Source: Choristoneura fumiferana
Lineage: Eukaryota > Arthropoda > Insecta > Lepidoptera > Tortricidae
Direction: 5' to 3'
Length of the DNA: 64,000 nt
Assembly: GCF_025370935.1 (NCBI RefSeq)
Contig: NC_133476.1
Coordinates: 18,425,047 to 18,489,046 of the forward strand
A program made the position numbers and the translations under genes. This document shows positions 44,801-50,448 of the stretch, in pieces. How positions within the stretch are numbered: position 1 is the stretch's first letter; each line of letters opens with the position of its first letter. The notes below the pieces were generated by a model. It was not told the DNA's origin and did no database searches. It saw only the letters and a list, made by a program, of their open reading frames with translations.

Positions 44801-44934
44801 TCAATGGTACTTACATAGGAGTCATCTGCAAGCGAAGACGGATTAGACGTGTTATTAGTTGATGGTATCACTGAAGAATTCTTCCTGGCCCCCGATTCGT
44901 TACCGCCTTCCAGTAAGGAATCCTTCTTACTCAT
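17137..44934 (-). CDS. st: scarlet, ABCG half-transporter (complete, 14 coding exons)
   Basis: Scarlet is an ABCG half-transporter that pairs with White in pigment-granule membranes and imports ommochrome precursors. I joined 14 exons by GT-AG sites and phase: 44934-44815, 43704-43518, 42266-42218, 39971-39922, 38918-38782, 37855-37685, 29252-29014, 26166-25971, 25454-25317, 24568-24341, 23141-23006, 21496-21391, 20985-20885, 17309-17137. The sum is 2031 nt, 676 residues plus TAG, close to the usual length for the family. Visible motifs are Walker A GPSGAGKTT (117-125), Q-loop Gln164, signature LSGGE (225-229), Walker B LLFCDEP (245-251), D-loop TGLDS and H-loop His282, followed by about six membrane segments and a short basic tail RTRRK. 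Cys621 and Cys629 lie in the last extracellular loop, as in relatives. It resembles fly Scarlet more than White, for example in the stretch GIQDVQGALFIIIAENTF. No frameshift or stop was found. Introns carry heavy repeat load. Confidence 0.96.
17459..17489 (+). repeat. TTGTA/TTA microsatellite
   Basis: Three tandem TTGTA units followed by TTA repeats, in scarlet intron 13. Confidence 0.7.
17835..18146 (+). mobile_element. SINE-1 (tRNA-derived), full copy with target duplication
   Basis: Begins gaagccgtggtggcagagtg, carries a B-box-like gggttcaaaccccg, continues with attcatgtgcggaattatat and ends in gtgggacgtatatgggctgg and GATGATGATGATG. The flanking direct repeat ATGGGACAAAT (17824-17834 and 18147-18157) marks insertion into the tail of SINE-2. 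Confidence 0.85.
18275..18462 (-). mobile_element. repeat C, copy 2 (inside SINE-2)
   Basis: Runs from acgagcaattcttgtatata to tttgctcagtcgcccag, the inverse of the copy at 4706. It separates SINE-2 body sequence that is contiguous at 61755-62023. Confidence 0.7.
19090..19560. mobile_element. nested foldback elements
   Basis: The outer arms are cacttgcgatttgcgagcga near 19108 and ctcgctcacaaatcacagg near 19528. A second palindrome, tgttcccactagttccattg with its inverse, spans 19190-19268 around ataatagagttttataat. A third, gtcaacgtcataaatacgtg with gatcacttatttatgacgtt, spans 19312-19441. Noncoding, in scarlet intron 13. Confidence 0.65.
19905..20048 (+). mobile_element. SINE-1 fragment
   Basis: Diverged middle and end of SINE-1: cgtgaggaaaccggggtg, gaagttcccaatcactgggc, tggcctgcagtctgacgta. 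The tRNA-like head is absent. Confidence 0.65.
20240..20328. mobile_element. fragment of the CAGTCACCAGCA MITE
   Basis: Shares ttgagcgtgcaaaaatatct, gacacgcc and ggcgctggtga with the complete copies at 2680 and 26578. One end is lost. Confidence 0.5.
20885..20985 (-). CDS. st: scarlet exon 13 (residues 586-619)
   Basis: The acceptor is ttccag|TACCAT and the donor is ACATAA|gtaagg. It encodes TIPKYISWIRYISWLMYSNE and MSILQWDGVNNI, the extracellular loop before the last membrane helix. It ends in phase 1. Confidence 0.94.
21022..21285. mobile_element. repeat E, single copy
   Basis: Contains ctgagctggcaacgttgcat, gtctatcacgcatcattatt, gtagacacattaacctatat and gttgccagctcagcaggtat. Its two ends are partly inverted copies of each other. 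Related blocks lie at 33010-33330, 33630-33770 and 36830-37105. Confidence 0.6.
21391..21496 (-). CDS. st: scarlet exon 12 (TM5, residues 551-585)
   Basis: The acceptor is ttccag|GATCTT and the donor is ATTAAG|gtaaat. It encodes SFFSCAFGSMPVAIAYLVPF and MMTSGIFIRL. It ends in phase 2 at a position shared with a white intron. Confidence 0.94.
21540..22321. mobile_element. unclassified TTCATCGA element with 10-bp target duplication
   Basis: CTTCTACGGG occurs at 21530-21539 and again at 22322-22331. Between them the left half has at least six TTCATCGA-like words and the right half has the reverse complement TCGATGAA. There is no coding capacity. A 9-10 bp duplication is typical of Mutator-like elements, but the ends show only weak inverted similarity. 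Lies in scarlet intron 11. Confidence 0.55.
22330..22442 (+). mobile_element. SINE-1 fragment
   Basis: Carries gtaaagttcccaatccacac, gggcacgcgtgg, tctcattttgagagacctgt and gcgggacgtataaagg. It faces the inverted fragment at 22505. Confidence 0.65.
22505..22690 (-). mobile_element. SINE-1 fragment (inverted)
   Basis: Reads acgtcccactatgcgggctt, gcggattgggaacttcacac and cacgatgttttctttcacag, the reverse complement of the SINE-1 body. With the previous fragment it forms a loose inverted pair in scarlet intron 11. Confidence 0.7.
23006..23141 (-). CDS. st: scarlet exon 11 (TM3-TM4, residues 506-550)
   Basis: The acceptor is ttgtag|TTCCCT and the donor is CTTGTG|gttagt. It encodes FPGLVVEPALFTLVVYWIAG and FIAILVLNVAIACG. 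It ends in phase 1 at a position shared with a white intron. Confidence 0.94.
23747..23792. repeat. short perfect hairpin
   Basis: cacagaaaatagggta and its exact inverse taccctattttctgtg flank a short loop, in scarlet intron 10. Confidence 0.7.
23793..23838 (+). repeat. TG dinucleotide microsatellite
   Basis: Two TG runs interrupted by single-base changes, directly after the hairpin at 23747. Confidence 0.9.
23876..24313 (-). mobile_element. repeat F (CCCGACTGCC ends), copy 1
   Basis: Bounded by cccgactgccttaaaatata and ttcttcgcagtcggg. The middle (cccatatatatttagaatgg, ctttcatttgatacc) is the reverse complement of 61195-61240. It ends 28 bp from the exon 10 donor. Confidence 0.65.
24341..24568 (-). 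CDS. st: scarlet exon 10 (TM2, residues 430-505)
   Basis: The acceptor is tttacag|GCTATA and the donor is GCGCTG|gtaagg. It encodes GIQDVQGALFIIIAENTF, MYSVLNMFPEEFPLYHREIR and YATPEYYTARMVAL. This is strongly Scarlet-like and phase 0 at both ends. Confidence 0.96.
24827..25249 (+). mobile_element. MITE G, copy 1
   Basis: Ends TTGCAATGAGGGCTATCG and the exact inverse CGATAGCCCTCATTGCAA. Further in, the arms stay partly complementary (actagagccgctagtgtagc and gctacagtgcgccatctagt). A second copy at 51692-52118 is inverted. Lies in scarlet intron 9. Confidence 0.8.
25209..25222 (-). promoter_or_regulatory. CTCF-like motif in MITE G
   Basis: Minus strand TCACTAGATGGCGC matches the CTCF core CCASYAGRKGGCRS at all but the first base. 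The same site is kept in the other MITE G copy (51712-51725, plus strand). Function is inferred from the motif alone. Confidence 0.35.
25317..25454 (-). CDS. st: scarlet exon 9 (TM1 region, residues 384-429)
   Basis: The acceptor is cttcag|GCACGG and the donor is AAACTG|gtatgt. It encodes FFYTKILWLIYRYFLVVIRD and RVQFIRILQKL, the connecting helix and the start of the first membrane segment. It is phase 0 at both ends. Confidence 0.94.
25690..25765 (-). mobile_element. tRNA-derived SINE head fragment
   Basis: Minus strand carries a degenerate B box (gattgtgggttcaagcctgg) and gtggtaacctactggtttgc, resembling the SINE-1 head. The body is missing. Confidence 0.5.
25971..26166 (-). CDS. st: scarlet exon 8 (linker, residues 318-383)
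   Basis: The acceptor is tcttcag|TCTGGG and the donor is GATCAG|gtgaga. It encodes GYHCPITYNPTDYFIKILAM and the Scarlet-like stretch ICDRFAVSDAAKELDME. This linker joins the ATP-binding domain to the membrane domain. GC content is well above the flanking introns. Confidence 0.95.
26170..26290 (-). mobile_element. retroposon D next to the scarlet exon 8 acceptor
   Basis: Minus strand reads gtaggtgtccatggatggcg, then catgctcgtttgccagct, and an A-rich tail. The tail ends about 20 nt before the exon 8 acceptor. Confidence 0.6.
26440..26560 (+). repeat. CA-rich low-complexity stretch
   Basis: Irregular CACAC and CCATACCACA runs without a fixed period, in scarlet intron 7. Confidence 0.6.
26578..26682. 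mobile_element. Tc1/mariner-like MITE, CAGTCACCAGCA family, copy 2
   Basis: CAGTCACCAGCATTAATATC at one end and the near-inverse GATATTGGTGCTGGTGACTG at the other, both flanked by TA. Confidence 0.8.
27530..28735 (+). repeat. degenerate tandem array, period about 118 bp, inside an RTE-like repeat
   Basis: About seven units, each with cagtaaaacgaaaaatcccg, a ccgtgggaattt block, ctcaatgctcct and aatttcagctttct, recur from 27655 to 28440. The words cagtaaaa recur near 27701, 27825, 27941, 28062, 28178, 28295 and 28381. The flanks (ttacccgcggctgcgcacgt before, a diverged 3' tail after) match the ends of the repeat at 53220-53585. Lies in scarlet intron 7. Confidence 0.75.
28737..28880 (-). mobile_element. 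repeat A, inverted copy
   Basis: Reads gcagcctaaggtataaaata, ggctacggaaccctattttg and gtgtccgacacggtcttggc, the reverse complement of the copy at 39404. It ends about 130 bp from the exon 7 donor. Confidence 0.7.
29014..29252 (-). CDS. st: scarlet exon 7 (Walker B, D- and H-loops)
   Basis: The acceptor is acacag|CTCTTAAC and the donor is GAAAG|gtaaat. It encodes LLTDPGLLFCDEPTTGLDS (Walker B and D-loop) and TVICTIHQPSSELV (H-loop, His282), then LLAEGRVAYAGSAKGAL. This completes the nucleotide-binding fold. Confidence 0.96.
29302..29635 (+). mobile_element. SINE-1, nearly full copy
   Basis: Head gtcgtgatggcctagtggtt, B-box-like gtgggttcaatccca, the body gaaatttaccacgagcttta and the end cagtgggacgtatataggct. 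It lacks the GATGATG tail. In scarlet intron 6. Confidence 0.8.
29855..32660 (-). mobile_element. MULE-class DNA transposon, nearly intact
   Basis: Both ends carry an identical 57-bp inverted repeat beginning TTTGGGCGGAGGTCACCAAA (29856-29912, and inverted at 32602-32658). The flanks carry ACTTTCGCG (29846-29854) and ACTTTCGAT (32661-32669), an imperfect 9-bp target duplication as expected for Mutator-like elements. Subterminal motifs related to ttcggaataagttaaat recur inside both ends, for example near 29956 and 32425, and may be transposase sites. One open reading frame fills the middle. It sits in scarlet intron 6 and reads in the same direction as scarlet. Confidence 0.85.
30635..32119 (-). 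CDS. MULE transposase with FLYWCH-like finger
   Basis: An uninterrupted 494-residue frame. Residues 16-67 resemble a FLYWCH zinc finger, with Cys39, Cys46, His65 and Cys67 as likely ligands (Cys in place of the usual last His). The catalytic core follows the MULE pattern: Asp187 in FLADGTFKIVPKLFSQLYTI, Asp254 in FKADYELAAMNAV, a CxxH motif at Cys275-His278 (GCFFHF) and Glu367 in TTNHLEGWHNRLN. A lysine-rich stretch (KERKRSRK) follows, then an acidic serine-rich tail ending SEMNIF. The start is the first ATG of the frame and the stop is at 30635. The protein would bind its element ends and cut and paste it. Intact frame plus identical repeats suggest recent activity; expression is unknown. 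Confidence 0.85.
   Translation of the reverse strand: MEKDLKVINTAKLKPCVILGDFKYCFQKQNKNETLHFRCSDRDSKCTASITTNSAMTTVLRESEHTCLPDPDKIKVELVMYSCKQKVAESFEPIQPLFEDSLQELDGMHHSILLPTFSSKKDSLYAHRKRVLGTETLRFENPKDVKIPKIISDNFLVCQSGDDDRILIFCSDLAKRTIKKTHIFLADGTFKIVPKLFSQLYTIHAVLNNESESRRTIVPIIYALLPNKLESTYIRLFEELKTALAVNIRDFKADYELAAMNAVSYVFPSAKITGCFFHFMKAVWTKSKELNIDNGKDRNKFAKLLTYLPLLPNDYIPEGWEILLEKSSHINNIQKWRKYFESYWMNVITPNIFGCSEETYRTTNHLEGWHNRLNKKLSKKPNIHHFLMKLKSEARHHDIGIKQAQAHKERKRSRKVDLKFDRHIKEMIDDVKSKSIGLYDFLKKASYMSYERNVRKNLDAAASKPDTEYNSSSESVCSDTTNSSSTSESEMNIF
32888..33010 (+). mobile_element. retroposon D copy
   Basis: Carries ggttggcaacgcatctgcaa, gttgcagatgtttatgggcg, tcaggagacccacttgctcg and a short A tail. 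Confidence 0.65.
33010..33330 (+). repeat. repeat E, left arm of a large inverted pair
   Basis: tctgatcagggctgagctcg, gtgggaagtacaacctaaac, ttgcttgtt-like text and ccataaaaattgaatgaaaa recur inverted at 36830-37105. The arms differ by insertions and point changes. Confidence 0.65.
33350..33620 (+). mobile_element. repeat A, internal and 3' part
   Basis: Carries acctatccaacgatacccta, attttgtcggcatagtttac, agacagacagacatggcgaa and ctataagggttccgtttt, as in the 48102-48600 copy. It appears inserted in repeat E, whose text resumes at about 33630. Confidence 0.65.
33840..35375 (-). pseudogene. Jockey/CR1-like LINE, inverted 5' part
   Basis: Minus-strand frames encode, in order, the end of an apurinic-type endonuclease (VVCGDFNIDIL, GVRSDHKAQ), a spacer (NEWATPGIRRSRD), and the first part of a reverse transcriptase (FPDLMKYSKVVPIFKSGDKD, SDYRPVSI, GVFCDLSKAFDCVDHDTL). 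Frameshifts separate them and the YxDD motif is missing. This is a decayed, 5'-truncated LINE fragment in scarlet intron 6. Confidence 0.8.
35466..35565 (+). mobile_element. retroposon D copy with A tail
   Basis: gtccaggtgttgcagttgtc, atgggtggtggtgatctctt, accatcaggagacccacttg and a 14-A tail. It lies between the two LINE halves. Confidence 0.7.
35566..35680 (+). mobile_element. SINE-3 (tRNA-derived) partial copy
   Basis: gcacggaatgccgaggacct, a B-box-like ggttcgattccca and the body gtgcatctatatttcagttt. Related to 62214-62366. Confidence 0.65.
35833..36722 (+). pseudogene. Jockey/CR1-like LINE, 3' part and tail
   Basis: Plus-strand frame encodes the RT C-terminal region (GITLDSQLQWGPHVTAVAGR, NSIISYGLILWGSAADIES, QKRAVRAIYNLKTRESLRS). 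A short deletion follows AVWKIR. The 3' UTR ends with ttgccggattcttttccgaa and the tail atattttgactttgactttg, a repeated TTTGAC end. The orientation is opposite to the 5' part at 33840-35375. Confidence 0.85.
36830..37105 (-). repeat. repeat E, right arm of the inverted pair
   Basis: Carries caatttttatggaataatcg, gttgccagctcagcaggtat, aatctgatgaaaatcatc, ttgtacttcccacgcgagct and ctgatcagaaaattcacg, the inverse of 33010-33330. Confidence 0.7.
37110..37480. repeat. minisatellite
   Basis: Four diverged units of about 50 bp (cggtaccagggata..., aactaaccgtggcaccaccg, gcagcccgttgg), then three shorter units of about 38-45 bp (gagaaaggggtacagaggtt, ataaccgtagtaccac). It ends about 200 bp from exon 6. 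The open frame across it is a by-product of the repetition. Confidence 0.8.
37685..37855 (-). CDS. st: scarlet exon 6 (ABC signature, residues 182-238)
   Basis: The acceptor is ccattag|GCTAG and the donor is ACTGAG|gtgagt. It carries the signature LSGGERKRLAFATE. It lies upstream of the 8.4-kb intron 6 and is phase 0 at both ends. Confidence 0.96.
38782..38918 (-). CDS. st: scarlet exon 5 (Q-loop, residues 136-181)
   Basis: The acceptor is caaaag|TGGGC and the donor is GTTATG|gtatgt. It encodes GTVVDGEIAMNGQPVG and GYMHQEELFVDNLTVIEHLN. The Q-loop glutamine is residue 164. It ends in phase 0. Confidence 0.95.
38990..39120 (+). repeat. repeat H, copy 1
   Basis: tcagtttgtattttcgaaat, ggtttcacgggatacccgt and aatttggagttgaaataaaa match 62385-62475. 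Lies in scarlet intron 4. Confidence 0.6.
39404..39748 (+). mobile_element. repeat A, long copy
   Basis: aaaccggccaagagcgtgtc, ggacacgcccgaaatagggt, atattttataccttaggctg, cttgtaagttggctcgattt and acctatctaacgatactcca. About 175 bp before the exon 4 donor, in scarlet intron 4. Confidence 0.7.
39922..39971 (-). CDS. st: scarlet exon 4 (50 nt, Walker A lysine)
   Basis: A 50-nt exon between ttacag|CGGTGC and CCAG|gtaaat. It completes the P-loop as (S)GAGKTTLMSALAHRNP with the ATP-binding Lys123. Confidence 0.95.
39972..42217. other. scarlet intron 3, little recognised
   Basis: Contains a piece of the end of repeat A at 40440-40515 (ggttccgtgtgtcacccttaggctacggaacc region). A block at 41580-41860 (ggaagtgtttggcagacgct, tctgataccagcatgaaacc) may be another dispersed repeat. 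Nothing coding. Confidence 0.4.
42218..42266 (-). CDS. st: scarlet exon 3 (49 nt, start of Walker A)
   Basis: A 49-nt exon between ttacag|TGAGC and CCTAG|gtaagt. It encodes SGIAKPGSLIALMGP and ends with two bases of the Walker A serine codon. It is too short for ORF calling but phase and homology fix it. Confidence 0.95.
42503..42910 (-). pseudogene. RTE-like LINE, reverse transcriptase C-terminus
   Basis: Minus-strand frames encode VFDVLPVMTYGAKTWSLTLG, ERAMLGVSLRDRIRN, then MKWQWAGDIARRTNNHWGRK, LDWRPRTGRRSVGKPP and GEAFVQQWTSSG with a stop, followed by a GATGATGATG tail. Frames shift between blocks. A 5'-truncated copy in scarlet intron 2. Confidence 0.85.
42911..43517. other. rest of scarlet intron 2
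   Basis: AT-rich after a short GC-rich run (cttgctcgctcgcttcgctc at 42967-42986). No repeat or coding signal recognised. Confidence 0.4.
43518..43704 (-). CDS. st: scarlet exon 2 (residues 41-102)
   Basis: The acceptor is aacag|GACTTGAC and the donor is AATG|gtaatc. It encodes DLTPADVLYNDGVS and then TLVWRDLAVHV, the beta strand that opens the ABCG nucleotide-binding domain. It ends one base into a codon. Confidence 0.94.
43705..44814. other. scarlet intron 1
   Basis: AT-rich, with no repeat that recurs elsewhere in the window and no coding signal. Confidence 0.45.
44815..44934 (-). CDS. st: scarlet exon 1 (coding, residues 1-40)
   Basis: The ATG at 44934-44932 opens the Ser/Asn-rich cytoplasmic N-terminus MSKKDSLLEGGNESG. 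The exon ends in phase 0 at a strong donor, TAT|gtaagt. There is no in-frame ATG nearby upstream in the AT-rich leader, so this start is preferred. An untranslated exon further upstream cannot be excluded. Confidence 0.88.
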
Positions 44935-45100
44935 TGTAAAACTTAAAATAAATAATAGTTCCAAATTCAATTTAAGAGTAAAACTCGCGCGTTAACATTT
45001 TAGGCGCGGAATATTGCGGAGCGCGCACCGGGTCCTAACGACAACGAACGTTTGACATTAAGGCTATGCGTTAGAGAAAGACAGCAAGCCTGTTAGAATA
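44935..45100 (-). promoter_or_regulatory. scarlet 5' leader and probable promoter
   Basis: Upstream of the ATG is an AT-rich leader of about 50 nt. Then comes a short stretch (about 44990-45055) rich in GC and CpG compared with its surroundings (CGCGCG, GCGCGGAATATT, GAGCGCGCACC). I see no clear TATA box, so the exact start of transcription is not assigned. Confidence 0.35.
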
Positions 45101-46122
45101 AGACAAGAACAGTTCTGTTAGTGTGCCTTATAAAATTGATAATGGAAGTTGAGTTGAGAACAAGTTACGAAAGTGTTTTCTTTTATGTTTTTATAGGAAG
45201 TGTGGATCTTGCTAAGCCCTTCGCTTGTTCCAATTTTTTGGAAACTCAAACACATAAAATTCCATTATTAAATGTAACTGGAGTGATGTTTTGTTGCTGC
45301 TGCGTGCTTATAAACTGGTTTAAGCTATTTAAAAAATTAATAGTCCCTTGAATATTTAGTCGCCATATCTTACACAACTGCCTCTTTTATAAACTGTTTA
45401 GATCAGTTATAGGATTCAGAAATATTCAAGGGAAATCTTCGGGCCGCCCGCGCAAGTAAAAATGTAGGTAATTACGGTAATTTTGCAAAAAATGGAAATA
45501 AGTAAAAAACTTTTCATGTTTTTGAAAAATTAAGCGCTAAATATTATTTAGAATTTCAAAATCATTTTTATACTTTTTTTCGCAAAAAACCGCAGCCACA
45601 AAATGTATAAAATAAGGTTTTTATTTTATTTTGTTTTAGTTTTGGTAGTTTTTTTTACATACCGCACAATAACACATTACCAAATCAATATTACATGGGA
45701 ATTCCAATAAATTCTTATGGTGTACTAATCCAATAAAAGCTTGCCAGTGTAGGTAGGTACATTTATTTGCAAAGTTACTGTTTAATTTCTCCGCATTCTA
45801 AGTGAAAAGCAGTGTTAACTCGTTCTAAAAATGGCGTGATTTATGAACTTGCTGGAATCTACTATTGCCGACATAGTAGAAATATTATTATTATTATTCT
45901 GTGACCACCTTAATCGTAACTTTGAACCAGTTTCCAGACCGGTTCATTCATTATTAAAAAACAAAACTAAGTATGTGATAATGATTTAATTAGCGTCGAC
46001 GAGTTCTTGAGTAGAGACCGCGACTCGGCAAGCATTAATTATGCTGTCTGCAAGTTTTGCTTTTGTGGTCTATATACCTATGTCCCTCAGCTAGAGACAG
46101 GCCTCCTCACAGAATGACATGA
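45101..46122. other. intergenic, upstream of scarlet
   Basis: An open frame on the plus strand at 45121-45351 has no recognisable domain. The remainder is AT-rich with no defined feature. Confidence 0.4.
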
Positions 46123-46335
46123 GGGTGAATATTCGGGCGTTAGTACCGCCGTCATTGTTCTCAACACTTTTTTTATCAGATTTCTTAAGCAAAAAGGTAC
46201 AACAAACATCAACATCCGACATATATTGATGAACGCATGTTGACACATGTTGATATTTATTGTACCTATTTCTTCAAATCTGATAAAAAAGTGTTGAGAA
46301 CAATGACGGCGGTACAAACGCCCGAATATTCACCC
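46123..46335. mobile_element. foldback element
   Basis: Arms of about 60 bp: gggtgaatattcgggcgtta...atcagattt at 46123-46183, and the inverse aaatctgataaaaaagtgtt...gaatattcaccc at 46276-46335, with two or three mismatches. The spacer is about 92 bp. Confidence 0.75.
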
Positions 46336-48101
46336 ATGAATCAAAATTCAGAATCGCATGACCCACTTGTTTGCATACTATACGAGTATCATAACAAAAA
46401 ATTAAGCAAAACGTCTAAATTCCGCCCCACCCCAGAGATTTGAAGCCGGTCGCCCCAACCTTCCGTTTAACCAATTCTTAAGCATACCACTGATAAAACC
46501 CTGGGAAACTGATACGGCACAAGTATTCCTCTAAATAACTTCATCCAATTATTGAGGTGGGCCACGTTTCGGCGTTTCTATTGGCGTGAATGAGCGACGT
46601 GCCTTGTGGGACTTCGGTAACCTATACGGGAGACGGGCGCCCCGCCGGGTCAGTGAGCAATGGCGCCCGTGTAACTTAGATACAGGGGGTTCATACGCGG
46701 TTCATGGACAATCGGAAATGTGCAAACGATTGGTCTATCTAGCGGTTAGAGTCTAACCGCTGAAATTTCTAACAATATGAAATATTCCATTGATTTTTGT
46801 TTGATGGTCGCGCACGAAGGGTTCTGTACCATTAGGTGTCTATACAACATTAGACATTAGCAAAATAACGGCAAAAAAAATCACGCTTGTTGTATGGGAG
46901 CCCCACTTAAATACTTATTTCTTTTATTCTGTTTTTAGTGATTTGTTATTATGGCGGCAACAGAAATTTGTACATCATCTGTGAAAATTTCAACTGTCTA
47001 GCTATCAAGGTTCATACAGCCTGGTGACAGACAGACCGACGGACAATGGAATCTAAGTAATACGGTCCCGTTTTCACCCTTTGGGTACGGAACCCTATAA
47101 GAGACAATTGGGTAGATTGTTTGTGTTAGCAGACTGTTTTGCGCCTAAGGTGGCAGTTTCATATGAGTACATTTTCACGATACTTAACCTTGTGGCCTTG
47201 CGTTGGCAGTTAACGTTAACTGTACCACTCGGAGTTATGTACCTAGTTAATTTTAGGCCCCGCATGGCCTCTATAATAAATTGTTTTTAAAGTTCAAAAT
47301 TTTCCGGTTTTGATCCTGCGTAATTTGAATTATTCAATTTATATTGGAACTAAGTGAAATTCCCTATCCCGTAGAAATCTTTTGTTGAAACTTCTCTTGA
47401 AAATTATATTTGTCTAAGCCCAAGGAAACGTTTGAGCTAAATGTTATATATATACAAATATGATATAGTAGATTGTTGTTCACCAACATAATTAAAATCT
47501 GTCCTGTTTGCTGAAGCATCAAGCACATGTCTAATTGCTGAAATGTGAGTCATGTAAACTAGAATGTTTTCAATTGGAATTAGCCTTGAAATTATTTATA
47601 TTAGATAACCTTTTTAGGTTTCCGTACTCAAAGATTGCCAAAGTAACCCTGTCATTTTGTCTCAATTGTCCGTCTGTCATTCATAGGGCTGTATTTTATA
47701 GCCATGTTGAAAGCAAAATAACAAAAAGTAAATAAATCAAAAATGAAATACGTAAAAAACTATACAAGAAAAAACTTCTAACGACTCGTACACGTATTTT
47801 TATTATTTATAGTTATAGTACATTGTTGTAGAGGCTGGAAAGTAAGGAATAGATGAACGAGTTAGTACGAAGGCCGACCCGAAGGGGAGGCTTTCGATAA
47901 TACGAGTTCATCTATTGCACTTTTGGCCGAGACTAAGCACTGTGCTTTTCACGACCTCTGTGAAGAAAAACATTTATCACAAAACAAACAATAACAATCC
48001 AAAGACTGCGTTGCTCCCGCCGATTTTGGTTTTTCTTTTGTGTCATTTTTTTTAAACGAGTCGGTTCTTAGTGGCCAGTACCCAAAACCACATATTTAAA
48101 A
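46336..48101. other. intergenic, few recognised repeats
   Basis: A repeat-A-like end lies at 47025-47097 (gacagacagaccgacggaca, gggtacggaaccctata). A small hairpin occurs at 47847-47918 (aatagatgaacgag and the inverse gagttcatctatt). No coding exon was found. Confidence 0.4.
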
Positions 48102-48600
48102 ACTGGCCAAGAGCATGTCGGACACGCCCGAAATAGGGTTTCGTAGCTATTACGAAAAAAATAAGTAATATATTTCTAAGGACTTCGTATTTTGTACGGA
48201 ATATTCCAAGTTTAGGTATATTTTATACCTTAGGCTGCTATTATTAGCTTAGATGATTATATTTTATGCCTTGCGCTCGATTTTAATGATAATTTGCACT
48301 TTATGAATATTTTGCAAACACATCACTGAATCGAAAATTTTTAAAATACCTATCCAACGATACCCCACACTACATGGTTGGATGGGAAAAAAAAGAAACC
48401 CAAAAAAAATATTTTTTTAATTTTTTGTTTATACTATTTTGTCGGTACCTATAGTTTACATAATTATATATTCGTGCAAAAATACAGCTTTCTAGCATTG
48501 ATAGTCCCTGAGCAAAGCCGCGGACGGACAGACAGACAGAGAGCCTTGGCGAAACTATAAGGGTTCCGTTTTTGCCATTTTGGCTACGGAACCCTAAAAA
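48102..48600 (+). mobile_element. repeat A, most complete copy
   Basis: From actggccaagagcatgtcgg, through acctatccaacgatacccca, attttgtcggtacctatagt, ctgagcaaagccgcggacgg and ctataagggttccgttttt, to ggctacggaaccctaaaaa. Both ends carry forms of ggttccgtagcc/ggctacggaacc, so the element is flanked by short inverted motifs. Confidence 0.75.
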
Positions 48601-49513
48601 GAAAACTGGCAGCCTGGCTGCGGCAGCAAGTAGAACATGACGAGGATGTATGCTCGCGTACTGAGCAGCCTGGCTGTTCAGCCAGTGCAGTGCCGTGTGC
48701 AGCAGGCTTAAAAAGTTAAAGCTGTGGCGTTTTTTCATAGTTAAAACAATTAAAGCATTTCGTGCATATTACGCTTTTAGAGAAAAAAACAACTCATAAA
48801 AAGTCATAAATTACGCATTCTCATTGGTCAATTTAATTTCGCATGAAGCAGACGATTACTTTTGATTGGTCCAATTATCGTTTCAGCACGCCGGGAAAAT
48901 GAATCTAAAATATATTCTAAAAAGTCGTATCCGTACTATGAAATACATATATAGATACGACTTGTTACAGTAATGTGTAACATTGTTGTCGTGTTAAATA
49001 TGTACAAATATAGGCAGTTTGGTGTACTGACTTTAGGTTATCTTCTATGGCCACATTTTTGAGCAGTGTCGTTAAAAGAAGTTGTTTATTATTTAAAGAC
49101 TCAACCTTGCAACCGTATTTGCAAGCTTTCATTTAACTGGCCTGTTTGTTTTTAGGTAAAATCTTGCAAGTTTATTTTGACCCACTTTTAGTGATCAGAT
49201 TGACTTGCAATTTGGTTCTTAAAATACATATACATGTCATGTAGTTATATGTATTTTACAAACTTTTTAGAAAACTTGAAATGGGTGACAATTCATGTTT
49301 TCTAAAATTGACTTCAACAAAATAAACAATGAAACTACGAAAAAATACCTAAAGTCCAGTTTTATTTATTACTTACACTGTTTTTACCCCTTTCAACAAC
49401 CTTGCAACAATATATGCAGACGTGTTTGTTTGTACACAAATAACCTAATACGCAAACTTTTTGCACCATATAACACGTTATGACAGCGAACAAATTTTTG
49501 TGTCCGAATCTGG

Positions 49514-49625
49514 GGGGCTACTACGAAATCTTCGTACCTATCATCATATCGTACCGTCCCGCTCACTCTCGTATTAAATAACATTAGTGACAGCTGGACG
49601 ACAGCCAGATACGAAGTTCGAATTT
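49514..49625. mobile_element. palindromic MITE P, copy 4 (diverged)
   Basis: ggggctactacgaaatcttc, cgtaccgtcccgctcactct, and the inverse gccagatacgaagttcgaat. The right end is eroded. Confidence 0.65.
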
Positions 49626-49772
49626 ACTCATAAAGAACAATGTTCACTTACAATGAGCTTAAAATTAGACAAATAATATCTTTAGTAAGATTTTACAGCT
49701 AATAGTATAATCTATGCACTTCGTATGTAGTATAGGGCCTGCGTATCTATCTAGGTATCTATCTAATATCTT

Positions 49773-50120
49773 TAAACAAGCAATTCCTGTATATATATGT
49801 ATGTATGTATATATATATGTGTGTATATATTATTATTATTATTATATAAATTATCAGGCAGGCAGTTGCAAGCAACTGATAGGTGCCTGTATCTAGCTGT
49901 TCCTTGGTTAAGTATTCTTTGTGTTGTTAAGTGTTCTTTGTGTTGTGTATTCTTTGTAATATAATATGTATATTTCGGGGATCTCGGAAATGGCTCCAAC
50001 GATTTCGATGAAATTTGGTATGTGGGGGTTTTCGGGGATGACAAATCGATCTAGCTTGGTCTTAACTCTGGGAAAACAATTATTTAGTTTTAGCCCGAGC
50101 AAAGCTCGGTCGCCCAGGTA
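49773..50120 (-). mobile_element. repeat C, copy 3 with internal insertion
   Basis: Begins aaacaagcaattcctgtata and ends gcccgagcaaagctcggtcg. A foreign block of about 150 bp with TA and TTA runs and ttctttgtgttgt repeats splits it (49815-49965). Confidence 0.65.
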
Positions 50121-50164
50121 CTTGTATGTTACACGTGTTCCTTATCACTCACAAGTTTGCAGAC

Positions 50165-50360
50165 AGATTATTCAATTTAAAGATATTGTTGATGATTTAG
50201 TGATGGTAGTTGACGTCGGACAGGCCGAGGCGGAGATGGCGAGATGATCTGGACGCGGAAATGAGTGAGTGGCCAAATATAGCTCTGGATAGGGAGATGT
50301 GGAAGTCAAGAGGAGAGGCCTTTGCCCAGCAGTGGGACACAGTTATAGGCTAAATATAAT
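50165..50360 (+). pseudogene. LINE reverse transcriptase tail
   Basis: Around 50220-50350 a plus-strand frame reads RPRRRWRDDLDAEMSEWPNI, REMWKSRGEAFAQQWDTVIG and a stop, then an ATA-rich tail. This is the C-terminal end typical of RTE-like elements. Confidence 0.75.
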
Positions 50361-50448
50361 AATAATAGTAGACGTCGGAAAGTAATTGACGAATCTAAGT
50401 GTGACGACAGCTTTGGTCGTGATTCGGTTCTAACAGTAATTCCAGAGG

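Noticed and set aside
45121..45351. 76-residue plus-strand ORF just upstream of scarlet
   Set aside because: Low-complexity hydrophobic translation of AT-rich DNA with no domain. A divergent gene cannot be supported from the sequence.
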